Position numbers and translations under genes: made by a program. The notes under the pieces are model-generated. The model was not told the origin of the DNA and did not search any database. It saw only the letters and a program-made list of their open reading frames with translations. From Photobacterium rosenbergii (GTDB taxonomy: Bacteria; Pseudomonadota; Gammaproteobacteria; Enterobacterales; Vibrionaceae): a stretch of DNA of 64,000 bases. Below are positions 57,431 through 64,000 of this stretch, piece by piece. Positions within the stretch are counted from its first letter, which is position 1. Each line of letters starts with the position of its first letter. The DNA is taken from contig NZ_PYMB01000001.1 of the NCBI RefSeq assembly GCF_003026455.1, forward strand, positions 682,001 through 746,000. The letters are read 5' to 3'.

Positions 57431-59311
57431 ATGGAAGCTGAACAGCTGGAAATTCTCAACTTTATCAGTCAATACCTCCCTTTTAAGGTACTCCCGGAAG
57501 AGTCGTTAAAAGAAATCGCCCTCAATATTGAAGTTGCCTATTACCGTGCTGACTCAATGATCCTCAATTTTGGCGATGAAATTCATGATCTCTACCTCAT
57601 TAGAAGTGGTGCTGTTGAAATCTACCGCCGTAAGGGAGAACTGTATAATCGGATAGACGAAGGTGATCTGTTTGGGCAAATGGGCCTGTTGATGAACAAC
57701 AAGGTAAGGATGCCAGCCCGAGCCATCGAGGACACCTTGGTCTATTGCATCCCTGAAGATATCTTTAACAAGCTTTGCGATGAATTCGATACTTTTGCTG
57801 ATTTTGTCGAATTGGAAGATAGCGCAAGATTGCGTAATGTCGTATCTACCCAAGCCGAAGAAAACGACCTAACAACATCGAAAGTCCGCACTTTACTTTC
57901 TCGTGACCCTGTAACTATCAGCCGGGATGAAAGTATTCAAACCGCTGCTATAACCATGGCAGAAGAAAATATCTCGGCAATGTTAATCGTTGAACCCAAT
58001 GAAGACAGTGATGATGATGATTATGACCCACTAGTCGGTATTATTACCGATCGAGATCTTTGCTCTCGTGTAATTGCCAAAGGTCTAGATACCTCGACGC
58101 CTGTCTCTGAGGTAATGAGTACCGAGCTTATTTCGCTCGATTACAATGCCTATGTCTTCGAAGCGATGCTGACGATGCTCAGGTACAATGTTCATCACCT
58201 TCCGGTGCTAAGAAACAAAAATCCAATTGGCATCATCGGTTTGACCGACATCGTCCGTTACGAGTCCCAAAACAGCCTGTTGTTGGTAAGCACCATTTTC
58301 CAGCAACAGTCTGTTGAAGAACTTCAGGTTGTGTCTGAAGAGGTCAAGCATTGCTTCGTTCGAATGGTCAACGAAGACGCCAATGCCCATATGATTGGTA
58401 GTGCCCTTTCGGTGATAGGACGTAGTTTCAAGCAACGCCTTGCAGAATTAGCCCTAGAGGAATTAGGGCCTGCCCCTATTCCATTCTGCCTAATGGCAAT
58501 GGGTTCAATGGCCCGAGATGAACAGCTCATTGTTACTGATCAGGACAATGCCTTGATCCTAGACGATAGCTACGACGAAAAACTTCACGGTGAATACTTC
58601 GAGAAATTCGCCAAGTTTATCTGTGACGGACTAGCGGCTTGTGGTTACAGTTACTGTACCGGTGATATTATGGCAACTAACCCCGAGTGGCGTAAAACCC
58701 GTTCACAGTGGGAAGAGTGCTTCGCCGAATGGATCGACAATCCAAAGCCACAAGCTCTGCTCAATAGCTCAATCTTCTTCGATTTGTCTGGAGTCTGTGG
58801 CCGTGAGAAATGGGCCGAGCAACTCAACAGCTATGTCGTGCGCCGGGCCCGCAAAAACAACCGCTTCTTGGCTTGCCTTGCCCGCAATGCTATAAGCCGC
58901 ACGCCGCCGCTTGGGTTCTTCAAAGATTTCGTGATGGAAAAAGATGGCAGGCACAACAACTCGATAAACCTGAAACGTCGTGGTACAGCCCCGCTGGCTG
59001 ACTTAATTCGTGTACACGCTTTGGCAATAGGTTCCCGCTCGCAAAACTCCTTTGAGCGTCTTGATGATGTGATTGAAGCAGGGATCTTACCCAAAGGCCG
59101 AGGCCAAGACTTACGTGACGCCATGGAATTGATTTACATGGTTCGTATTCGCCACCAGGCATTAGATATAGAAGCAGGAATTGAAGCGGATAACAGTATC
59201 GAGCCGGAAAACATGTCAGACTTTGAGCGCCGTAACCTCAAAGCGGCATTCCAAATCTTGAGCAACGCGCAAAACTTTATTAAATTCCGCTACCAAGGTA
59301 ACCGTCGTTAA
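57431..59311 (+). CDS. cNMP-binding / CBS / DUF294 nucleotidyltransferase-like protein
   Basis: 626 residues. A cyclic-nucleotide-binding domain (about 15-135, with IRSGAVEIYRRKGELYNRI and LFGQMGLLM), a CBS pair (about 150-285), a DUF294 nucleotidyltransferase-like domain (about 335-480) with GSMARDEQLIVTDQDNALIL, and a DUF294 C-terminal domain (about 480-626). The NTase pattern G-S..R-x-E..T-D-x-D is kept as GSMARDEQ..TDQDN. It is 8 bp from the exonuclease gene, so they form an operon. Role in nucleotide-linked regulation is suggested by domains. Confidence 0.9.
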   Translation: MEAEQLEILNFISQYLPFKVLPEESLKEIALNIEVAYYRADSMILNFGDEIHDLYLIRSGAVEIYRRKGELYNRIDEGDLFGQMGLLMNNKVRMPARAIEDTLVYCIPEDIFNKLCDEFDTFADFVELEDSARLRNVVSTQAEENDLTTSKVRTLLSRDPVTISRDESIQTAAITMAEENISAMLIVEPNEDSDDDDYDPLVGIITDRDLCSRVIAKGLDTSTPVSEVMSTELISLDYNAYVFEAMLTMLRYNVHHLPVLRNKNPIGIIGLTDIVRYESQNSLLLVSTIFQQQSVEELQVVSEEVKHCFVRMVNEDANAHMIGSALSVIGRSFKQRLAELALEELGPAPIPFCLMAMGSMARDEQLIVTDQDNALILDDSYDEKLHGEYFEKFAKFICDGLAACGYSYCTGDIMATNPEWRKTRSQWEECFAEWIDNPKPQALLNSSIFFDLSGVCGREKWAEQLNSYVVRRARKNNRFLACLARNAISRTPPLGFFKDFVMEKDGRHNNSINLKRRGTAPLADLIRVHALAIGSRSQNSFERLDDVIEAGILPKGRGQDLRDAMELIYMVRIRHQALDIEAGIEADNSIEPENMSDFERRNLKAAFQILSNAQNFIKFRYQGNRR

Positions 59312-59319
59312 TAAGTAGT

Positions 59320-60063
59320 ATGACAGTTAATAAACCCAAACAGCATCGCCAACTGTTGAATACCCGCAGTACTCCAGATTGGCCAACGTTTTTCCAAACA
59401 CTGCACGACAAAGCCAATGATGAGAGGTTAAAAAGCTTCTATTCCGCGCCTATGGTAAGTGGCGATACTCCGCTCAGTGAGGTGCCGTTCGTAGCACTAG
59501 ACTTCGAAACAACAGGGCTTGACCCTAAAAAAGATGAAATCATCAGTATTGGGCTCGTTCCTTTCACCCTGCAACGCATCCGTTGTCGTGAATCCGCGCA
59601 ATGGACTGTGAATCCTCACCGTCCACTTAATGAAGAGTCAGTCATTATCCATGGTATTACTGACTCCGAAGTAGAAAACGCCCCTGATTTGCTGAAGATC
59701 CTCGAACGTGTACTAAAAGCACTAGCAGGCAAAATCGTTGTTGTTCACTATCAGAAAATTGAACGTGAGTTCATGAACCAAGCGCTGCTCAGCCGATTAG
59801 AAGAAGGCATACATTTTCCGGTTGTTGATACCATGGCGATTGAGATGGCAATTCAACAACGTCATTTTGGCGGGTTTATCAACCGTCTAAAAGGGAAACG
59901 TCCTGGCTCAGTGCGACTTGCACGTTGTCGACAACGCTATGGGTTACCGGATTATCCCCCCCATCACGCCATGACGGATGCTCTTGCAACAGCTGAGTTG
60001 TTGCAAGCACAAATTGCTTACCACTTTTCTCCGGATACACCGGTCTCAGAAATCTGGTTGTAG
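59320..60063 (+). CDS. DEDDh 3'-5' exonuclease (epsilon-like)
   Basis: 247 residues. ALDFETTGLD (about 59-68) supplies the Asp and Glu; LVPFTLQRIRC follows; HHAMTDALATAELL (about 214-227) supplies the His and last Asp, with a middle Asp in VVDTMAIEMA. It resembles DNA polymerase III epsilon / RNase T-type exonucleases. It starts 8 bp after the cNMP-CBS gene and may act in the same pathway. Confidence 0.9.
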   Translation: MTVNKPKQHRQLLNTRSTPDWPTFFQTLHDKANDERLKSFYSAPMVSGDTPLSEVPFVALDFETTGLDPKKDEIISIGLVPFTLQRIRCRESAQWTVNPHRPLNEESVIIHGITDSEVENAPDLLKILERVLKALAGKIVVVHYQKIEREFMNQALLSRLEEGIHFPVVDTMAIEMAIQQRHFGGFINRLKGKRPGSVRLARCRQRYGLPDYPPHHAMTDALATAELLQAQIAYHFSPDTPVSEIWL

Positions 60064-60077
60064 ACGCTAAGAGTAAT

Positions 60078-60111
60078 AAAAAAACGCCGTCATGATGACG
60101 GCGTTTTTTTA
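60078..60111. terminator. Bidirectional terminator
   Basis: ACGCCGTCA and TGACGGCGT stem with A-rich and T-rich flanks, between the convergent exonuclease and SDR genes. Confidence 0.93.
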
Positions 60112-60127
60112 TCGATGATTGACTCTG

Positions 60128-60856
60128 TTAACGAACAAACAGCCCGCCATTTATATCGATGCTTTCTCCATTGATGAAGTCATTTTCGATACAGAAGTGA
60201 ATCGCATCGGCGATATTGCTCGCTTTTCCGTTACGTTGCAGCGGGTTGTTCTCGGCCCATGTTTTCATCTGTTCATCAGTCGACACCTTATCGTGGAAAG
60301 GCGTTTCTATAACTCCGGGGGAGACAGAGTTTACTCTTATATGAGGAGCCAACTCCCTACAAGCACCACGAGTAAAGGTGTCAACGGCACCCTTAGCAGC
60401 CCCATACAATGTCGCTGTTGGCCCACCATGGCGAACAACAATAGATGTCACATTGACAATACAGGCTTTATTGCTGTTTTTGAGAAACGGTACGGAAAGC
60501 GATGTTACTTTGAACAAAGAAAATGTGTTTAAGTTGAACACATCCAGCATCGTATCCCAGGTGAGTTCATCCACCCCCTGCCTTTGCACCATTCCTCCTG
60601 CATTATTAACGACAGCATCAAGCGTATCAGTCACCTCGCCTATCTCTTCAAACAACTTGATACACGCCGCTTCACTGGTTAAGTTTGCCTGAAATAGCTG
60701 AACTTTGGCACCACGATTCTCTAGCTCTACTGCTAAGTCCTCGGCTTTGCCTTTTGAACGGTTGTAAACCAAAAACAACTCATTGCCTTTCGCTAGTTTT
60801 CGGGCAGTCTCCGCGCCAATCCCAGTACTCGCACCAGTGATTAAGTATTTTGCCAT
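60128..60856 (-). CDS. Short-chain dehydrogenase of the sugar-acid operon
   Basis: 242 residues from the ATG at 60856 (GGAG 8 bases upstream); the frame extends upstream without a ribosome site. TGASTGIG at 7-14, NNAGG, VTSIV with the Ser, and YGAAK with Tyr and Lys complete the SDR site. Being last in an operon with galactonate-type genes, it probably oxidises the sugar or reduces an intermediate. Confidence 0.88.
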   Translation of the reverse strand: MAKYLITGASTGIGAETARKLAKGNELFLVYNRSKGKAEDLAVELENRGAKVQLFQANLTSEAACIKLFEEIGEVTDTLDAVVNNAGGMVQRQGVDELTWDTMLDVFNLNTFSLFKVTSLSVPFLKNSNKACIVNVTSIVVRHGGPTATLYGAAKGAVDTFTRGACRELAPHIRVNSVSPGVIETPFHDKVSTDEQMKTWAENNPLQRNGKASNIADAIHFCIENDFINGESIDINGGLFVR

Positions 60857-60886
60857 CTTTTTATCTCCGTATTTTGGCTCGCTCAA

Positions 60887-61525
60887 TTAGCCCTTAGCTG
60901 ATTCGAAAGCTTGTTTAAATTGTTTTGCGTTTGCTCTAATTTCATCGTCGGTTAAACCTGGCTTATATAACGAGGCGCCCAAACCGAATCCATTGGCACC
61001 CGCATCCAGGTAAGGTTTCATGCTTTCTTCAGTCGGGCATATACCTCCAACTGGTAGGCAAATCGTCTCTTTAGGTAGCACTGACTTTAACGCCTTAAAG
61101 CCAACCAGCCCCAAGCTTTGAATAGGGAACAATTTAAGGCCAGTTGCACCAGCAGCAAGTGCCGCAAAAGCTTCTGTTGGTGTCGCTACACCAGGGAAAG
61201 TCACGCAGTTAGCAGCGACTGATAACTCGACCACCTCTTGGTTGAAGTTTGGTGTCACTATCAAATTTGCTCCAGTTTCTATCACTGCACGGGCTTTATC
61301 GAGCGATGTCACTGTGCCTGCACCAATCAAATAATCACTACCGAAATGTTTTACCAAAACCTCAATGCTGGTAAGCGCATCTGGAGAGTTCAGCGGGACT
61401 TCGATCATGGTGAAGCCTTCTTCAATCAAGATCTTAGTAATGCGGACACAGTTACTTGGTTCAAGCCCACGAAGTATTGCAACCAAAGGAAGCTCAGCTG
61501 CAAGATCAAAACTACGCATAGTCAT
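60887..61525 (-). CDS. dgoA: 2-dehydro-3-deoxy-6-phosphogalactonate aldolase
   Basis: 212 residues of the KDPG/KDPGal aldolase family. E42 in MIEVPLNSP and the Schiff-base K131 in GATGLKLFP are present. It overlaps the kinase gene by 14 bp (stop at 61512), so both are translationally coupled. With the kinase it splits KDPGal into pyruvate and glyceraldehyde 3-phosphate. KDPGal rather than KDPG is inferred from the neighbouring kinase. Confidence 0.92.
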   Translation of the reverse strand: MTMRSFDLAAELPLVAILRGLEPSNCVRITKILIEEGFTMIEVPLNSPDALTSIEVLVKHFGSDYLIGAGTVTSLDKARAVIETGANLIVTPNFNQEVVELSVAANCVTFPGVATPTEAFAALAAGATGLKLFPIQSLGLVGFKALKSVLPKETICLPVGGICPTEESMKPYLDAGANGFGLGASLYKPGLTDDEIRANAKQFKQAFESAKG

Positions 61526-62423
61526 TATTCATCGCCTCTTTAATTTTCAGCATTCCGGCAAGGAAACTCTCATCGCCACTTATATGCTCACTGGTTTTGT
61601 TAAGTAATTGGCAGGTTCTTTCATATCGCATACATAGCGATTTGCTGCCGATAAGGTAAATATGCTGCGTATTCAGTTCTCTTATCTCATTGCCGATAAG
61701 CAACCCTGACAGGTACTCGTGTACCTCCGAATCATCTAATAGGCCAAACAGTCGGTGGGTACGAGCCTTGAATATCTGGTTGGTTAAGTTCCCAGCCTCA
61801 CTTTCCAATATCCCGCGCTCGAACGCAGCCTTGGACGGATATTGCTCTGGAAGCCCTCGTCCTAAAATGGTGTGGTCGGATAAGGCGGAAAATAGCTCAC
61901 CCGTCATATAGGTTTTAAAGGAAGACAGCGTATTATCTTTGAGTTGTAAGTGTTTACAGTGCGTTCCTGGAAAAGCAGCCTCAATGGTTGATTTGCCGGT
62001 AATTTCAAGCAAGCCGAATAACTGTACTTCCTCGCCACGCATCACATCGTAACTACCACTTTCATCACAATGGCTTATTCCTGGAATAATTGTCGCTTCA
62101 GCGCCCCATGGCAGAGTAAATTGATGCGTATTTGTTGCTAAATTTTCTAATTTAACTGGAGTACTAACATAAGGAACATTCACCCACCCTTGGGCAGAAC
62201 CAACCATCCCCGCCATATAAATAGGTAGATGTTCAAACTCGCCCAACCAATCACTTAATACCACCTCAAGTTGGCCAGCGAAGTTACCATCTTGCACTTG
62301 CAGCAAGCCAAGCTTATGCTCAACTCTATCCACTAATTCACCACCTTCACTCATGGCAAAGGCACGAAAATTAGTGGTCCCCCAGTCTAAAATTATCCAG
62401 TCTATCGTTCTGTTATTATTCAT
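61512..62423 (-). CDS. dgoK: 2-dehydro-3-deoxygalactonokinase
   Basis: 303 residues of the DgoK family. DWGTTNFRAF near the start (about 13-22) is the phosphate-1 motif, and YMAGMVGSAQGW and PGTHCKHL follow. Phosphorylates 2-keto-3-deoxygalactonate. It abuts the dehydratase gene (stop at 62424), so cotranscription is certain in practice. Confidence 0.92.
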   Translation of the reverse strand: MNNNRTIDWIILDWGTTNFRAFAMSEGGELVDRVEHKLGLLQVQDGNFAGQLEVVLSDWLGEFEHLPIYMAGMVGSAQGWVNVPYVSTPVKLENLATNTHQFTLPWGAEATIIPGISHCDESGSYDVMRGEEVQLFGLLEITGKSTIEAAFPGTHCKHLQLKDNTLSSFKTYMTGELFSALSDHTILGRGLPEQYPSKAAFERGILESEAGNLTNQIFKARTHRLFGLLDDSEVHEYLSGLLIGNEIRELNTQHIYLIGSKSLCMRYERTCQLLNKTSEHISGDESFLAGMLKIKEAMNNDYA

Positions 62424-63569
62424 TTAATTAACCTTGTATTGATAGATAACATCCGGATTTACATCAACACCAATACCCGGCTTAGTCGAAATTTGCACTT
62501 TCCCGTTCTCCATTTGGATACCATCAAAAATAAGATCCTTGCGGAACGGGTGTGAAGATTGATCAAACTCCAACATGGGCTGCTGTGGATTAAGCGAAAG
62601 AGGTGAACTCGGTATTGATGCGATAAATTGCAATGAGGCTGCAATACCAATCCCCGATCCCCAAACGTGTGGGATCATATTGATATGGTTGGCTTGTGCC
62701 ATAGCAGCGATTTTCTTGCACTCGGTAAAACCACCTGAGGAGCACAAATCTGGTTGGATAATGTCTAGAGCACGACTTTCCAGCCACGGGCGATAGCCCA
62801 TTTTGCCAAAGATCTGCTCTCCTGCCGCGATAGGTGTTTTCGACATCGTTTTTATCTCTTGATATCCACCAATATCTTCAGGCGCAAGCAGCTCTTCCAA
62901 GAAGAACAAATTGAATTCTTCTGTCTCTTTGATGATGCGGCGAGCTGTTGAGGCATTATATGCACCATTGGCATCAGCCATAATTCGAACATTAATTCCT
63001 ACCGCTTCTCGTATTGAACGAATTAGCTTAATGTCTTCATCAACACCGAAACCAATCTTTAATTTAAATGCAGTAAAACCCGCTTCGATATATCGGAAAG
63101 CTTCATCGACAGAGTCATTAGGGTAATGGCCATCAGCAACTCGATAAAAACCAGTTGCGTAAGGCGTCACTTCTTTTCTAAACGCCCCACCGATAAGCTG
63201 ATGAATAGGTTTTTTCAGACTCTTACCGATAACATCCCACAACGCGATATCAACACCACTAATTGCATTAACTGCTGCACCAGCTTGGCCGAAAGGTCTT
63301 GTCGTGTTGTACATTTCCTCCCAAAGAACTTCGACGTCAAAAGGACTGCGGCCAAGTAATAATGGTTTAAAGGTGTGCTCTACAATTGAAGCTGCAATTT
63401 GCGGACTTTGTAAGCCATGGCAAAGCGCTTCACCATAACCAGTAACCCCTTCATCAGTGATGACTTCAATTATCATTGCACTTCGATTGTGTACCCACCC
63501 TTGAGAAAAATAAAAAGGCGTATCTAAAGGTACGGAAATAGCATGTGGTTTAACATCAATAATCTTCAT
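62424..63569 (-). CDS. Enolase-superfamily sugar-acid dehydratase (galactonate dehydratase-like)
   Basis: 381 residues of the mandelate racemase / galactonate dehydratase subgroup. KxK catalytic pair K169-L-K171, metal ligands D199, E225 and E251, and the D274/H301 dyad are all in place. The next genes are the KDGal kinase and KDPGal aldolase, so the product is probably 2-keto-3-deoxygalactonate. D-galactonate is the usual substrate of DgoD, but related family members act on other aldonic acids, so the substrate is left open. Confidence 0.88.
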   Translation of the reverse strand: MKIIDVKPHAISVPLDTPFYFSQGWVHNRSAMIIEVITDEGVTGYGEALCHGLQSPQIAASIVEHTFKPLLLGRSPFDVEVLWEEMYNTTRPFGQAGAAVNAISGVDIALWDVIGKSLKKPIHQLIGGAFRKEVTPYATGFYRVADGHYPNDSVDEAFRYIEAGFTAFKLKIGFGVDEDIKLIRSIREAVGINVRIMADANGAYNASTARRIIKETEEFNLFFLEELLAPEDIGGYQEIKTMSKTPIAAGEQIFGKMGYRPWLESRALDIIQPDLCSSGGFTECKKIAAMAQANHINMIPHVWGSGIGIAASLQFIASIPSSPLSLNPQQPMLEFDQSSHPFRKDLIFDGIQMENGKVQISTKPGIGVDVNPDVIYQYKVN

Positions 63570-63625
63570 AACCTAACCTTGCTTAAAACTTAAAATAGCG
63601 TTTGATGAGAACAACAAAACCCCGC

Positions 63626-63651
63626 GGTTTAGCTTGCCATGAAGCTAAACC
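63626..63651. other. Hairpin between transporter and dehydratase genes
   Basis: GGTTTAGCTT and AAGCTAAACC, a perfect 10-bp stem with a 6-base loop. On the minus strand it is followed by CGCGGGGTTTTGTT, so it could partly terminate transporter transcripts or stabilise the RNA end. Confidence 0.55.
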
Positions 63652-63727
63652 ACCTAAACATTGACTATGTGCTTGGTAATGGTCCTAGATAATTAACTAG
63701 GCTTTAATTTCTATATAGCGATAAAAA

Positions 63728-64000
63728 TTAATATTGCTCTCCATGAGTATGCTGACCTTTAGATGCAAACTTTTTCTTTATTAATGGTGAGAACAAGGAA
63801 ACCAAAATAAGAATAAAGAAAACCCAACAGATTCCTGTCGATAAGAATGTACTTGCATCACCTCGCGACATAAGTAGTGCTCGACGGAAGTTGCTCTCTG
63901 CCATAGGTCCAAGGATTAAGCCAAGAATAACGGGTGACGATGATATTTCCAGCTTCTGGAAAAAATAACCAAGAAATCCGAAGAACAGCATAACAACAAC
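63728..64000 (-). CDS. TctA-family tripartite tricarboxylate transporter permease, C-terminus (partial)
   Basis: Only the last ~90 residues are in the window; the gene runs past the right edge. GFLGYFFQKLEISSSPVILGLILGPMAESNFRRALLMSRGD followed by a C-terminal hydrophobic segment is the conserved end of the TctA large membrane subunit. It is upstream of the sugar-acid genes on the same strand, so it probably imports their substrate with TctB/TctC subunits outside the window. Confidence 0.85.
   Translation of the reverse strand, partial: VVVMLFFGFLGYFFQKLEISSSPVILGLILGPMAESNFRRALLMSRGDASTFLSTGICWVFFILILVSLFSPLIKKKFASKGQHTHGEQY

Noticed and set aside
63570..63727. A separate small gene between the dehydratase and the transporter
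   Set aside because: Only the hairpin at 63626-63651 was seen; no frame with a ribosome site fits.

Overview
The window looks like part of a Vibrionaceae genome (Vibrio, Photobacterium or Enterovibrio type), quite possibly the smaller chromosome. The evidence is moderate GC, the gcvT / XRE-cupin regulator / glyA-gcvH-gcvP arrangement, a proteobacterial dedicated sortase (Pds) two-component pair, several AraC regulators, two RND pumps and many small gammaproteobacterial marine-type genes. No rRNA, tRNA, insertion sequence, phage gene or CRISPR array was seen. The genus is an inference from gene content only.

Layout: 1-3.4 kb holds the beginning of a pdsO-like gene (minus strand) and the divergent pdsR-pdsS regulatory pair. 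3.7-11.7 kb is the glycine cleavage region: gcvT and a XRE-cupin regulator on the minus strand, then glyA-gcvH-gcvP on the plus strand. Three related palindromes (GTTTsC-N4/5-GsAAAC) sit at the promoters and are probably the regulator's operators. 11.8-15 kb has a DsbA-like oxidoreductase, an AraC regulator divergent from a short-chain dehydrogenase, and a small membrane protein. 15-22.9 kb is a five-gene minus-strand operon: outer membrane factor, membrane fusion protein, RND pump, response regulator and histidine kinase. A GGGGTTAAGA direct repeat upstream is a likely autoregulatory site.

23-33.7 kb has a Cof-type HAD phosphatase, a hotdog thioesterase-like protein, a second RND pump with a lipoprotein adaptor and a divergent TetR gene around a perfect 18-bp palindrome, a methyltransferase, and an AraC-azlC-azlD group in which a 22-bp motif recurs upstream of both araC and azlC, followed by a lactonase-like beta-propeller. 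33.8-43.6 kb is a mixed housekeeping and stress region: a beta-PGM-like HAD, a lipoprotein hydrolase, TrmY-like and MsrA-like proteins, an exported FAH-family protein, a PAP2 phosphatase, a DEAD-box helicase, a ketopantoate-reductase-like enzyme, an OsmC protein, small hypothetical proteins and a VirK/YbjX protein.

43.8-48.7 kb has an AraC regulator convergent with a DUF2955/HlyD efflux pair, then a PAS-GGDEF diguanylate cyclase. 48.7-52.9 kb is a single 1387-residue lipoprotein gene with thrombospondin type 3 calcium repeats and three related C-terminal modules. 53-60 kb has a chemoreceptor, a YdjM-like membrane protein, an acetyltransferase, a LuxR-type regulator, and a cNMP-CBS-DUF294 protein coupled to a DEDDh exonuclease. 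60.1-64 kb is a minus-strand sugar-acid operon (SDR, KDPGal aldolase, KDGal kinase, enolase-superfamily dehydratase) downstream of a TctA-type transporter gene that runs off the window end.

Most of the window is ordinary. The parts most worth a second look are the XRE-cupin operator set of the glycine genes, the Pds regulatory pair, the giant modular lipoprotein, the exported FAH-family enzyme, and the shared operator of the AraC-AzlCD group.
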